Shown here: piece by piece, positions 35,864-43,412 of the stretch | Numbering within the stretch: position 1 is the stretch's first letter | How the letters are laid out: each line of letters begins with the position of its first letter | Assembly (NCBI RefSeq): GCF_003254665.1 | Contig: NZ_QHGY01000001.1 | Location: 1-64,000 of the forward strand | Length of the DNA: 64,000 nucleotides | DNA from: Billgrantia lactosivorans | GTDB taxonomy: Bacteria; Pseudomonadota; Gammaproteobacteria; Pseudomonadales; Halomonadaceae | Direction of reading: 5' to 3' | Translations under genes and position numbers: made by a program | The notes under the pieces: model-generated | What the model saw: the letters and a program-made list of their open reading frames with translations, nothing else | What the model was told of the DNA's origin: nothing | Database searches by the model: none

Positions 35864-37651
35864 ATGACCGGGCGAAGGCAGCAGCGTGGAGCAGCGCTCG
35901 TCGTGGTGCTTTCCATGCTGAGCATGTCATTGATGCTTGGCCTCTCCGGCGTGAGTGGGAGCGCCGTCAACGAACGGCTGGCCGGTAACTATCGCGCCTC
36001 GGTCATGGCGCAGAACGAGGCGGAAGCCGGGCTGTACGCCTTCAACGACGAGCTGCGTGGCGCGATCGACGCGCTCAACAACGGCCAGCCGCCGTCTCCT
36101 CCCGTATTCAATTCCAACCCGAGCGGTTTCGTCGGGGCTCTTCGTTCCGCGGCCATGCAGGCGCGTCAGGCGGCCACCCCCGAGCAAGCCCGGGCCGCCC
36201 TGCAACATGCCCTTCCTGGCACATGGTCCGAGCCCGGCAATATCTCGGAGCACGGCCGCCACCGCTGGCGGCCGGTGGCGGCTCTGCCCGAAGACGATGC
36301 CTTGCTGGCTGGCCAGGTTGGCCTGCGCATCGAAAGCGAAGGGTACTTTGGAAGTGAGGGAGACGAGGCCATTCGCAAAGTGATCGGGCTGGTTGCACTG
36401 CCGGACATGCCGCTGCCGCCGTCGCGCGGGCTGATGAGCTGTGAAGGCATCGAGGTCAAGGGCAGCGGTATCATCGACAGCTACGACTCACGCGATGGTG
36501 ACTACGGCGGCAGCAACTCCCGGCGCAGCAACATCGTGGTCGGCACCCAGACCGAGGGTGCCGAAGTCAAGGTGACCGGCGCCTCGCCGATACACGGCAA
36601 CGTAGCGGCCAGCGGTCGTTTCACGGCCACAGGCTCAGGTGCCGTGCACGGTAATGTCAGGGGCAACGACACGATCAGCATCAGCGGCGGTGGAGCGAAT
36701 ATCTATGGCGACGTGATCGGCCTTGGCGATGTTGCCATTACCAGCAGCGGCACCGTGCATGGCGACGTGCAGGCTGCCGGTACGCTGACGCTGGGCAATT
36801 GGAGTTCTCGCATCGAAGGCGACGCCCTGGTGGCGGCGGTGAACTCGGTTCGCACCGCTGCCGATCAGGTGGGTGGAGTACTCGACGCCGATAGCGGGGG
36901 GCCCGAGGGGCTGGTCCCGGTGTTCTCGGTGGCATCTGCGGAAGATTGCGAAGTGCCCGTCCAGACAGCTCGATACGGGGAGTGCCTGTCTCAAGCCGGG
37001 ACCTCATCGGGGCCCCTGTCCATGCAGGGTGGCCCGCGCAATATCGTACTCGATGCCACTGGCCTGCACGACCCCAACAATGCCGTGCCGGACATCGGAA
37101 CGCCGCCTGGCTATGACGGTAAGCGCCTGGTACGGTTCGACTCCCTCCGGCTGGGGGGAAGCGCCAACTTCCAGATCGGCAGTGCCGGCAATCCGGTCGA
37201 TATGGTCATGGTGGTGACCGGGGACATCGATATCGGCGGAGGCGGTTCGTTTCGTATTGCCGAAGGCAGCAGCCTTACCATCGTGACGGCAGGCGAGTTC
37301 AAGCTGGCCAGCGCGATCGAAGTAGGCGATGGCAAGCCCAGCCGTGTGGATGCCAGCGGCAATGTGCATCCGGTCCTGTCAGTCATCTCGGTGCATGACG
37401 ATGCGGGCAAGGGGAAATCCGGTGTGTTCATTGGAGGGGCGGCGAACTTCTACGGCCAGATCATCGCGCCTTACTCCCAAGTCGAAGTCACGGGTAGTGG
37501 CCAGTTCTACGGCGAAGTCGTCGGCAGAAGCATCGATATCAAGGGCGCTGGCGGTTTCCATTACGATGAGGCATTCGGCGATACCGAAGGGGGTGTCGGC
37601 GGGGGAGGCGTAGTGGCGATGCCGAGATTGCAGGGGGTCTGGCTCGACTAG
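35864..37651 (+). CDS. PilX-like protein with large beta-rich C-terminal region
   Basis: This 595-residue protein has a PilX N-terminus: QRGAALVVVLSMLSMSLMLGLSG, followed by NERLAGNYRASVMAQNEAEAGL, the hallmark of PilX-type minor pilins cleaved by PilD. The mature part is unusually large. From about residue 190 it becomes a series of short repeats (KGSGIIDSYDSRDGDYGG, GNVAASGRFTATGSGAVHGNV, GDVIGLGDVAITSSGTVHGDV), resembling a bactofilin/polymer-type right-handed beta-helix. It ends in GGAANFYGQIIAPYSQVEV, similar to DUF7305-type domains. A pilus-tip adhesin or priming subunit is plausible but inferred. No other minor pilin genes (fimU, pilV, pilW, pilE, pilY1) flank it. AAGGAG precedes the ATG. 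Confidence 0.8.
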   Translation: MTGRRQQRGAALVVVLSMLSMSLMLGLSGVSGSAVNERLAGNYRASVMAQNEAEAGLYAFNDELRGAIDALNNGQPPSPPVFNSNPSGFVGALRSAAMQARQAATPEQARAALQHALPGTWSEPGNISEHGRHRWRPVAALPEDDALLAGQVGLRIESEGYFGSEGDEAIRKVIGLVALPDMPLPPSRGLMSCEGIEVKGSGIIDSYDSRDGDYGGSNSRRSNIVVGTQTEGAEVKVTGASPIHGNVAASGRFTATGSGAVHGNVRGNDTISISGGGANIYGDVIGLGDVAITSSGTVHGDVQAAGTLTLGNWSSRIEGDALVAAVNSVRTAADQVGGVLDADSGGPEGLVPVFSVASAEDCEVPVQTARYGECLSQAGTSSGPLSMQGGPRNIVLDATGLHDPNNAVPDIGTPPGYDGKRLVRFDSLRLGGSANFQIGSAGNPVDMVMVVTGDIDIGGGGSFRIAEGSSLTIVTAGEFKLASAIEVGDGKPSRVDASGNVHPVLSVISVHDDAGKGKSGVFIGGAANFYGQIIAPYSQVEVTGSGQFYGEVVGRSIDIKGAGGFHYDEAFGDTEGGVGGGGVVAMPRLQGVWLD

Positions 37652-37699
37652 GGCGCGGGGCGCCAGCCAGGGCGCCGTGGAAAATTCGGCTTCGTCCGG

Positions 37700-38119
37700 T
37701 CAATGCACGATCGAGCCGTGCAGCCATGGTGACGGCAGGGCTTCTTCCCAGGCCGAGACATGCCGGGTACGCAGCGCCTTGGCGTAGCGCAGCAGGTAGG
37801 ACATGTCCTCGGCCTTCAGGGCGCTCTCCTGCATTCTTGCGTCGTTCTGGGCCAGCAGAAAGCCGACGCCGGCCTGTCGCAACCCCTCCTTGAACTCCGT
37901 GATCTCCCAGCCGATGCCGTGCTCGGCAAAAGCGAGGAAGGCGTGGCACTCCATGCTCCAGCGCTCGCTGTGGCGGGAACTCTCGTAGCACGACCAGCCC
38001 AGCTCATGCCCCTTGGCAATGGCCTCGTGATAGGCCTCGACGCCATGTGCCGGCGGTGAAGCCAGGGGCGACAGCGCGAGTACGAACAGGGCGAGGGCAA
38101 GCTTGCCTCGGGTGTGCAT
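37700..38119 (-). CDS. Small secreted protein, function unknown
   Basis: A 139-residue protein with a signal peptide (KLALALFVLALSPLASPPAHG, cleavage after about residue 26). The mature part is helical, with two cysteines (GWSCYESS and MECHAFLAF) that could form a disulfide. The start MHTRGKL at 38119 gives a normal signal peptide; a longer reading to 38161 does not. No family is recognised. It is monocistronic on the minus strand, with a hairpin upstream at 38197-38223. Confidence 0.6.
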   Translation of the reverse strand: MHTRGKLALALFVLALSPLASPPAHGVEAYHEAIAKGHELGWSCYESSRHSERWSMECHAFLAFAEHGIGWEITEFKEGLRQAGVGFLLAQNDARMQESALKAEDMSYLLRYAKALRTRHVSAWEEALPSPWLHGSIVH

Positions 38120-38196
38120 GGCGATGACCTGTCGGGTGAACGTTCCGATGGATATCGGCATCGAGTCGCCATACTTGAGCGAAGTTCACCCATGAC

Positions 38197-38223
38197 ACGG
38201 CACATTGCGCCGAAATGTGCCGT
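38197..38223. repeat. Perfect 10-bp inverted repeat
   Basis: ACGGCACATT (38197-38206) and AATGTGCCGT (38214-38223) with a 7-base loop. It lies 98 bases after the crp/fnr-type gene and 77 bases before the secreted-protein gene on the minus strand. It could be a terminator for the former or an operator for the latter; no T-tract supports the first. Confidence 0.45.
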
Positions 38224-38321
38224 TTCGATCCACGCTCCCACCCCATATCCTGCCAAGGCTGAAAGTGAAAGGCGTGAGCGTATCGGCGTTATCCCGGCTA
38301 TCGGTAGGCACGTTCGCTTGC

Positions 38322-39026
38322 TCAGGGGTGCAGCTCCAGATCCTCGTGCCTGAAATCGCCCAGCGTGGCCAGTTGATGCCAGTCCTTGATCTGCACTTGC
38401 CTGTGATCGCAGTTCTCGATCAGCCCCTTGCCCTTGATCTTCTTCATCGATCGGCTGACATGGACGCTGGAAAGGCCCAGGACGTCGGATATCTCGGTTT
38501 GCGTCAACGGAAAGAAATAACGGCCCTGATAAGTCATTCCCGCCGCGTAGGAACGGGCATAGCACTCGCAAAGCAGATTGGCGATACGCCCCTCTGCGCT
38601 GCGTGCCGAGACATTGATGATCCAGTTCAGCGCCATGCTATGGCTGATATGGCCGCAAGCCCGGAACAGGCGAAGTATTCTTGGCCGCTGGAACAACCGC
38701 TCGGCACTCTGTGAATCGATGGTAGAGAAGCGAAGCGGCGTGATGGCCTTGATGGAGAACTCCAACCGGCTATACAAGCCTTGGCCATTGTCGCTGACAT
38801 CGCCCGGCAACAGCAGCGAGGCAATGGGTTCGCTGCCGTCACGCAGCATCCGATAGCGGCAGGCCCAGCCGTTCTCTATCAGGTGCAGGCACTCCAGCGT
38901 GTCGCCCTCACGGGCCAGGTGGCTGCCTTTCTTCACCTCCCGCACCGGGCCGATGTGGCTATCGAAAATTCGCTTGTCTTCGGCGCATAAGTCGTTGCGT
39001 GCCTTGAAATTATGGAACAAGTACAT
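38322..39026 (-). CDS. Crp/Fnr-family transcriptional regulator
   Basis: This 234-residue protein has an N-terminal cyclic-nucleotide-binding-type beta-barrel (KKGSHLAREGDTLECLHLIENGWA, SLLLPGDVSDNG). A helical dimer interface follows, then a C-terminal winged helix whose recognition region is LTQTEISDVLGLSSVHVSRSMKKIKGKG. It lacks the N-terminal cysteine cluster of FNR and the full cAMP-binding residues of Crp, so the signal is unknown. It resembles the small Crp/Fnr regulators common in alphaproteobacteria and Halomonas. Confidence 0.88.
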   Translation of the reverse strand: MYLFHNFKARNDLCAEDKRIFDSHIGPVREVKKGSHLAREGDTLECLHLIENGWACRYRMLRDGSEPIASLLLPGDVSDNGQGLYSRLEFSIKAITPLRFSTIDSQSAERLFQRPRILRLFRACGHISHSMALNWIINVSARSAEGRIANLLCECYARSYAAGMTYQGRYFFPLTQTEISDVLGLSSVHVSRSMKKIKGKGLIENCDHRQVQIKDWHQLATLGDFRHEDLELHP

Positions 39027-39143
39027 GACATCCCTTTCGTCGTGTCCTCGATCGTTTCCTGATCGTTACTCCCAAATAGTGTAACAACGGCTGGGCTTGA
39101 TTCAAATTTCTTATTAAGGTATATCTAATCTAAAAGTGCTTGT

Positions 39144-39431
39144 TCATACACTTGGTGGGCTAGAGGGCGACCTGGCGGAGGCGTATCTCAGGTCAGCTGG
39201 GATTTTCACCCTCAATTCGAGGTTGAAGTCATGCCCACGGTTGTGCTGTCGGCATTGGTTCGCGTAGCTGTTGGCATTGGGGCTCATAACTTGGGCAATT
39301 GACAAAGTGTGCTCGATCATTTCCTGTTGTTGCGATAAGCCAAGTAGCACTTGTTGGTAACGCATATTGGTGCCGTGACAATTTGACTCGGCCGATACGT
39401 CTCGGCTAAAACTAATCCGAAGTGTTGTCAT
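39144..39431 (-). CDS. Possible small protein, unknown
   Basis: A 95-codon minus-strand frame in an otherwise gene-free region, starting MTTLRISFSRDVSAESN. Its amino-acid composition is natural (mixed polar, few Arg/Ala runs), unlike the shadow frames elsewhere. It has no strong ribosome-binding site, only GAGCCCG directly before the ATG, and no recognisable family. The rest of the 472-base gap (39027-39498) is AT-rich and should hold the promoters of the Crp/Fnr-type gene and mvaT. Treat as tentative. Confidence 0.3.
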   Translation of the reverse strand: MTTLRISFSRDVSAESNCHGTNMRYQQVLLGLSQQQEMIEHTLSIAQVMSPNANSYANQCRQHNRGHDFNLELRVKIPADLRYASARSPSSPPSV

Positions 39432-39498
39432 CGGGCTCGGGTTGTTGTATTTATAGGCGGCATCCCAAAACATCCTCCCAATTGCAAGGAACGTGTAT

Positions 39499-39882
39499 AT
39501 GTCTCTTCTCAGCGAATTCATGCAGAAAGAACAGCAGCTGAAGCAGCTCCAGGCGGAAATGGATCGGCTGCAGAACGATGAGCGCCTCAAGGCCGAGCTG
39601 GAATTCAAGGACAAACTCGAAGCCCTGATGCGTGAGTTCAACAAGAGCTCCGCCGATGTCATCAGCCTGCTCGAGCCGCGTGGCGGCAAGGCCGCGCCGG
39701 CCAAGGCGGCTGCCGCTTCGAGCGGCACCGGGCGCCGTAAACGCAAGCTGAAGATCTACAAGAACCCGAAGACCGGCGAAGTGGTGGAAACCCGCGGCGG
39801 CAACCAGAAGACGCTCAAGGCGTGGAAGGACGAGTTCGGCTCCGACACCGTGGAAGGCTGGCTGGTTCGCGTCGAATCCTGA
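39499..39882 (+). CDS. mvaT: MvaT/MvaU-type xenogeneic silencer (H-NS family)
   Basis: This 127-residue nucleoid protein silences AT-rich, often foreign DNA. The N-terminal coiled coil (LLSEFMQKEQQLKQLQAEM, then ELEFKDKLEALMREFNKSSAD) forms dimers and oligomers. After an Ala/Lys linker comes the DNA-binding domain with KIYKNPKTGEVVETRGGNQK and TLKAWKDEFG, containing the (K/R)GGN minor-groove motif. The ATG at 39499 follows AAGGA at 8 bases; GTG at 39493 is less likely. It is encoded 2.5 kb from the AT-rich polysaccharide cluster, an obvious candidate target. Confidence 0.95.
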   Translation: MSLLSEFMQKEQQLKQLQAEMDRLQNDERLKAELEFKDKLEALMREFNKSSADVISLLEPRGGKAAPAKAAAASSGTGRRKRKLKIYKNPKTGEVVETRGGNQKTLKAWKDEFGSDTVEGWLVRVES

Positions 39883-39912
39883 TCGGCAGGCCTGCAACGG
39901 CCCTTCCGGAAG

Positions 39913-39939
39913 AGGGCACGCGCCAGCAGCGCGGGCCCT
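39913..39939. terminator. Hairpin between convergent mvaT and araC-type genes
   Basis: AGGGC-A-CGCGC and GCGCG-G-GCCCT form an 11-position stem with one central mismatch and a CAGCA loop, in the 70-base gap between convergent stops. It is a likely shared terminator despite lacking a clear T-tract. Confidence 0.5.
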
Positions 39940-39952
39940 CAGGCCGGGCGGA

Positions 39953-40774
39953 TCAGACAGGCTGGACGGGAAGCCTGACCAGAACGCCTTCTTCATTCCA
40001 CTCCACCTGGACGGCATCGCCACTGGCGTGAAGGTCCTGGGCAGGAAGACCTTCGCACACCAGGTATTGAATGACGTCCGGGATCTCTTCCAGCGAATCG
40101 AGTTTCACGCAGGCGTATAGCTGGGCCGGCAAAATCAGCAGACGAAAGGAGGCGGGAATCGCGATTGCCGATGCCTCGCCGCCATCGACGAGTGGGCCCA
40201 CGTCGATACGCTCCACGTCGCTGGGCAAAGGAATATTGTGCATCAGGGCGATGGTCTGGCCCTGGCGCAAGCGGTCTGGAAGGCTGTCAACCCCCTTCGC
40301 GTGCTGGGCCCATTTCCGCAGCACTTTGAGGGGTTGGCTTCGTTCCGTACGGTACAGGCGCGTTACCAGGGCCTGGCGTGAAGGTGCTCGGCGAATTTCA
40401 TAGTTGGGTGGGTCGCCGCCATGCCCTTGGCAATAGGGGTTATGATGCAGTTTCAAGCGCAGCGCCTGACGGTATTGGCGTGGTGTTTGATTGTGGTATC
40501 GTTGGAAAGCGCGGCTGAAGGCGGAATGATTCTGATAGCCACAACGGCTTGCAATAGACTGAATGGAGAAAGGGGTGAACGCCAACAGGCGTGCTGCCTT
40601 CTCCAGTCGCAGGGTATCGCGATACGCGCTGGGGGACAGTCCGAAGCACTGCTTGAACCTGCGCCGGACCTGTGAGGTCGAATATCCGAGTCGGCTGGCG
40701 AGGTCTTCGATTCCCTGCTGACTATCCAGATGTTCCTGCAGCCAGATCTCCGCCCTCATCATCTCGTTAAACAT
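39953..40774 (-). CDS. AraC-family regulator with GyrI-like effector domain
   Basis: This 273-residue protein has the two helix-turn-helix motifs at the N-terminus (IEDLASRLGYSTSQVRRRFKQ and IQSIASRCGYQNHSAFSRAFQRY), followed by a GyrI-like/BacT effector-binding domain (about residues 120-273: YEIRRAPSRQALVTRLYRT). This HTH-first layout is that of Rob/SoxS-like multidrug-type regulators whose GyrI domain binds small molecules. The effector and targets are unknown. It lies convergent to mvaT. Confidence 0.9.
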   Translation of the reverse strand: MFNEMMRAEIWLQEHLDSQQGIEDLASRLGYSTSQVRRRFKQCFGLSPSAYRDTLRLEKAARLLAFTPFSIQSIASRCGYQNHSAFSRAFQRYHNQTPRQYRQALRLKLHHNPYCQGHGGDPPNYEIRRAPSRQALVTRLYRTERSQPLKVLRKWAQHAKGVDSLPDRLRQGQTIALMHNIPLPSDVERIDVGPLVDGGEASAIAIPASFRLLILPAQLYACVKLDSLEEIPDVIQYLVCEGLPAQDLHASGDAVQVEWNEEGVLVRLPVQPV

Positions 40775-41161
40775 AACTGTCCCTTGCTAGTTCCCGCAGC
40801 AAAGCGAAGGTTGCTGCATCCATAACAAACGCTGGTGGCTTCAATGGCGCCCGGTCATGCCTGGCAGACATATCGGCCATGGTTTTTATGGTTTTTATGT
40901 ATCTCTTTATGCGCTTTCGCGGGAGGCAAAGGCAAGTTTGGTTAACGGGTTTGACCGTTTGTGCATAATTGTAGTCAGGGTGGATACGGCCCTCCTTCGT
41001 ACGCGCGAGGTACGCGCGAGCCATGTGTCTTTTCAGCGTAGCGCACTGGCGTGCCTTCGCTACCCGGCGCGATAGCGGTATACTCGAGGCTTGTCGTCAT
41101 CGAGTGCCGTCAAGGAAACCCGCCCTTGGTGCGGTGTTTTGAGGTACTTGAGCAAATACGG
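40775..41161. other. Intergenic region with short tandem repeats
   Basis: A 387-base gap between divergent genes. It contains two tandem copies of GGTTTTTAT (40881-40898) and two tandem copies of GTACGCGCGAG (40999-41020). Both lie where promoters for the AraC-type gene (minus) and the small MvaT-like gene (plus) are expected. A minus-strand frame of 85 codons (40767-41024) is not convincing as protein. Confidence 0.4.
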
Positions 41162-41464
41162 ATGAAAATGAGAAACCAGAAACCCAACCGATCGATGGAT
41201 GAGCGTGAGAAACTCCGCAAGTTCCGCGAGCTCGACGACGCCTTCGCCCAGGCGCTGCGCGAGCTGGAGAAGCCCGGATCCCGGCTCGACATCCCCACCG
41301 GGCCGCCGGTGCGCAGCCTGGCTGAGCTGGAAGCCGAAGAGCAGCAGCAGCGCCAGCAGGCGTTCGAAACGCAGCTGCAGTCGCTGATGAAGGAGTACGC
41401 CCAGCCCCGGGAGAGCGTGGCCGACCTCCTCCGCACCCTGCAAACGCTCGGCCACATCGCCTGA
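41162..41464 (+). CDS. Small coiled-coil protein resembling only the oligomerisation half of MvaT
   Basis: This 100-residue protein is of unknown function. Residues about 10-40 are charged helix (REKLRKFRELDDAFAQALREL). A Pro-rich hinge (IPTGPPVRS) follows. The C-terminal 40 residues form a helix, FETQLQSLMKEYAQPRESVADLL. That helix lines up with the MvaT oligomerisation segment encoded 1.5 kb away (FKDKLEALMREFNKSSADVISLL): Phe, Leu, Leu-Met, Glu and Val/Leu-Leu fall at the same positions. There is no GGN DNA-binding domain after it. A protein able to pair with MvaT but not bind DNA would antagonise silencing. This is inference from similarity by eye. The ATG at 41162 (or 41168) has a weak ribosome-binding site. 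Confidence 0.6.
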   Translation: MKMRNQKPNRSMDEREKLRKFRELDDAFAQALRELEKPGSRLDIPTGPPVRSLAELEAEEQQQRQQAFETQLQSLMKEYAQPRESVADLLRTLQTLGHIA

Positions 41465-41474
41465 GCCACCCACG

Positions 41475-41951
41475 ATGGAACTGTCTGCGCCGATGACCTA
41501 TCTGCTGGTGATGGGCAGCCTGGCGCTGTCCGTGCTGTTCACGCTTGGCTGGGCCCTCTCGCGGCTGTTGCGCTGGCTGGCCTCTGGGCTGCCGGTGGGA
41601 AGCGGCAAGGCCAGGCGCAAGCCCGCCAGGCGCAGTGGTGCCTCGCGTCAAGCCGCTACAGCCAAGGCATCTCGCGGTTCCCGAGCCAAGCCCAAGGCTG
41701 GCCACAAGCCGCCGCGCGAGCCGTGGCGCATCACCCGGCGGCTGGCCGAGTGGCGCTCCAGCACCGCACTGGCGCTGGTGGCGGCACCGACCTACCTGGT
41801 GGCGCGCCTGGTCGAGCACGGCATGAGCTATCGCCCACCGCACAGCGTGCCCAGCGGCTTCACCTCGCTGGTGATCGGTCTTGGCTGGCTTGCGGCCGGC
41901 TTGATCCTGCTAGCCCTCGTTCATCGTCTGGCCGCCTGGCGTTGTCGTTGA
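41475..41951 (+). CDS. Membrane protein with a very basic Lys/Arg/Ala loop
   Basis: This 158-residue protein is of unknown function. One transmembrane helix lies at about residues 8-32 (YLLVMGSLALSVLFTLGWAL). A roughly 60-residue loop extremely rich in Arg, Lys, Ala, Ser and Pro (SGKARRKPARRSGASRQ, then AKASRGSRAKPKAGHKPP) recalls histone H1-like tails. Two more helices follow (about 93-115 and 128-152). The positive-inside rule puts the basic loop in the cytoplasm, where it could touch nucleic acid or phospholipid. It starts 10 bases after the MvaT-like half protein and is probably co-transcribed with it. Confidence 0.65.
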   Translation: MELSAPMTYLLVMGSLALSVLFTLGWALSRLLRWLASGLPVGSGKARRKPARRSGASRQAATAKASRGSRAKPKAGHKPPREPWRITRRLAEWRSSTALALVAAPTYLVARLVEHGMSYRPPHSVPSGFTSLVIGLGWLAAGLILLALVHRLAAWRCR

Positions 41952-42286
41952 GTGAGCGTTGTCCCGTTGCTTTCTCAGGCGTTTGCGTGAGCAGGTTTCA
42001 TATTTTCGTAAAGCAACAATAAGCACCTGAAGAAACAGCAGAATTCGGCTGCATTCAAGTGTAGAGCATCGCGCCGGAGTTCCGTAGAATAGCGCCATTC
42101 CAATAACGATATCCGGCAGGGCCTGTCCGCACAGCTAGTCTGTTGTGTGTCAGGAAGCGTCGAGCGCGAGTTCGGCGGCGGACCGTGAGCAGTGGCGCCC
42201 AGGGCAAGCCTCGTCCTGTGGCGTGTCGTGGCATTGTCGCAACGTTCCGTTCCCGTTCTGGTATCGTGCCGCAGCAGGGCCAGGGA

Positions 42287-42312
42287 ACCGCCCGGAACAA
42301 TCCCCGGGCGGT
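42287..42312 (+). promoter_or_regulatory. Hairpin overlapping the ops element in the polysaccharide-operon leader
   Basis: ACCGCCCGG/CCGGGCGGT, a perfect 9-bp stem with an 8-base loop, whose 3' arm runs into the ops sequence. It could pause RNA polymerase, or trap or expose the ops bases. The 416-base gap (41952-42367) otherwise shows no gene; a TAGAAT at 42085 lacks a matching -35. Confidence 0.6.
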
Positions 42313-42318
42313 AGCGTG
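42307..42318 (+). promoter_or_regulatory. ops element (RfaH recruitment site)
   Basis: GGCGGTAGCGTG is an exact match to the operon polarity suppressor core found in JUMPstart leaders of enterobacterial LPS, capsule and toxin operons, where it pauses polymerase and loads RfaH. It lies 49 bases before the first gene of a roughly 21-kb same-strand polysaccharide operon, the expected place. RfaH action here is inferred. Confidence 0.85.
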
Positions 42319-42367
42319 CCTGAACGGTGGTGGTATCCATACGTCCATACGCAAGGGAACGAACCGA

Positions 42368-43375
42368 GTGAAACTGCTGATCACCGGCATCGCCGGCTTC
42401 ATCGGCCACGCCGTGGCGAAGGGCCTCAGCGGGCAGGGCCACGAGATCGTCGGTATCGACAACCTCAACACCTACTACGACGTCTCGCTCAAGCAGGCAC
42501 GCCTGCACGACCTGGCCGACTGCCACGACATTCGTTTCATCCACATGGACCTGGGCGACCGCGAGGGCATGGCCGCGCTGTTCCGCGAGAACGAATTCGA
42601 CCGGGTGATCCACCTGGCCGCCCAGGCCGGGGTGCGCTACTCGCTGGAAAATCCGCACGTGTACGCCGATTCCAACCTGATCGGCCACCTCAACGTGCTG
42701 GAGGGCTGCCGCCAGCACAAGGTGGGGCACCTGGTCTACGCCTCCTCGAGCTCGGTGTACGGCATGAACGCCAAGACCCCGTTCGACACCGCCGACAGCG
42801 TGGATCATCCCGTCAGCCTCTACGCGGCCACCAAGAAGGCCAACGAGCTGATGAGCCACACCTACGCGCACCTCTACGGCGTGCCGATGACCGGGCTGCG
42901 CTTCTTCACCGTCTACGGCCCCTGGGGCCGGCCCGACATGGCCATCTTCAAGTTCGTCAAGGCGATGTTCGAAGGCAGGCCGATCCAGGTCTACAACCAC
43001 GGCGACATGTCGCGGGATTTCACCTACGTCGACGACATCGTCGAAGGCATCGTGCGGATCATCGACGTGATCCCGCAGCCCAACCCGGATCAGCACGCCG
43101 CCAGCGCCCGGCCCGACCGGAGCACCGCGCCCTATGCGCTTTACAACATCGGCTACGGCGCGCCGGTCTCGCTGATGAGCTTCATCCGCGCGCTGGAAGC
43201 CGCCACCGGGCGCGAGGCCATCTGCGACTACCTGCCCATGCAGCCCGGCGACGTGCCGCGCACCTGGGCCGACACCGAAGCGCTGCTCCAGGCCACCGGC
43301 TACCGCCCCAAGGTGGGCGTGGAAGAGGGCGTGAAGCGCTTCGTCGAGTGGTATCGCGGGTTTTATGGCGTTTAA
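42368..43375 (+). CDS. UDP-glucuronate 4-epimerase
   Basis: This 335-residue short-chain dehydrogenase/reductase interconverts UDP-glucuronate and UDP-galacturonate. The NAD-binding motif is GIAGFIGHAVAKGL. GIDNLNTYYDVSLKQARL is characteristic of the uronate-4-epimerase subgroup (CapI/LpsL-type). The SYK-type catalytic triad includes SSSSVYG and the YAATKK motif. GTG at 42368 follows AAGGGA at 9 bases and gives the family length; upstream codons are leader. It is the first gene after the ops element. Its substrate is supplied by the Ugd enzyme two genes downstream. Confidence 0.93.
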   Translation: MKLLITGIAGFIGHAVAKGLSGQGHEIVGIDNLNTYYDVSLKQARLHDLADCHDIRFIHMDLGDREGMAALFRENEFDRVIHLAAQAGVRYSLENPHVYADSNLIGHLNVLEGCRQHKVGHLVYASSSSVYGMNAKTPFDTADSVDHPVSLYAATKKANELMSHTYAHLYGVPMTGLRFFTVYGPWGRPDMAIFKFVKAMFEGRPIQVYNHGDMSRDFTYVDDIVEGIVRIIDVIPQPNPDQHAASARPDRSTAPYALYNIGYGAPVSLMSFIRALEAATGREAICDYLPMQPGDVPRTWADTEALLQATGYRPKVGVEEGVKRFVEWYRGFYGV

Positions 43376-43412
43376 TTTTTCAAACTCAAAACAATAAGTA
43401 AGGGATGACTTC

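Noticed and set aside
40767-41024. 85-codon minus-strand frame overlapping the AraC-type start
   Set aside because: No ribosome-binding site, odd composition at its N-terminus, and it crosses tandem repeats; a 36-codon version from 40880 cannot be excluded but is unsupported.
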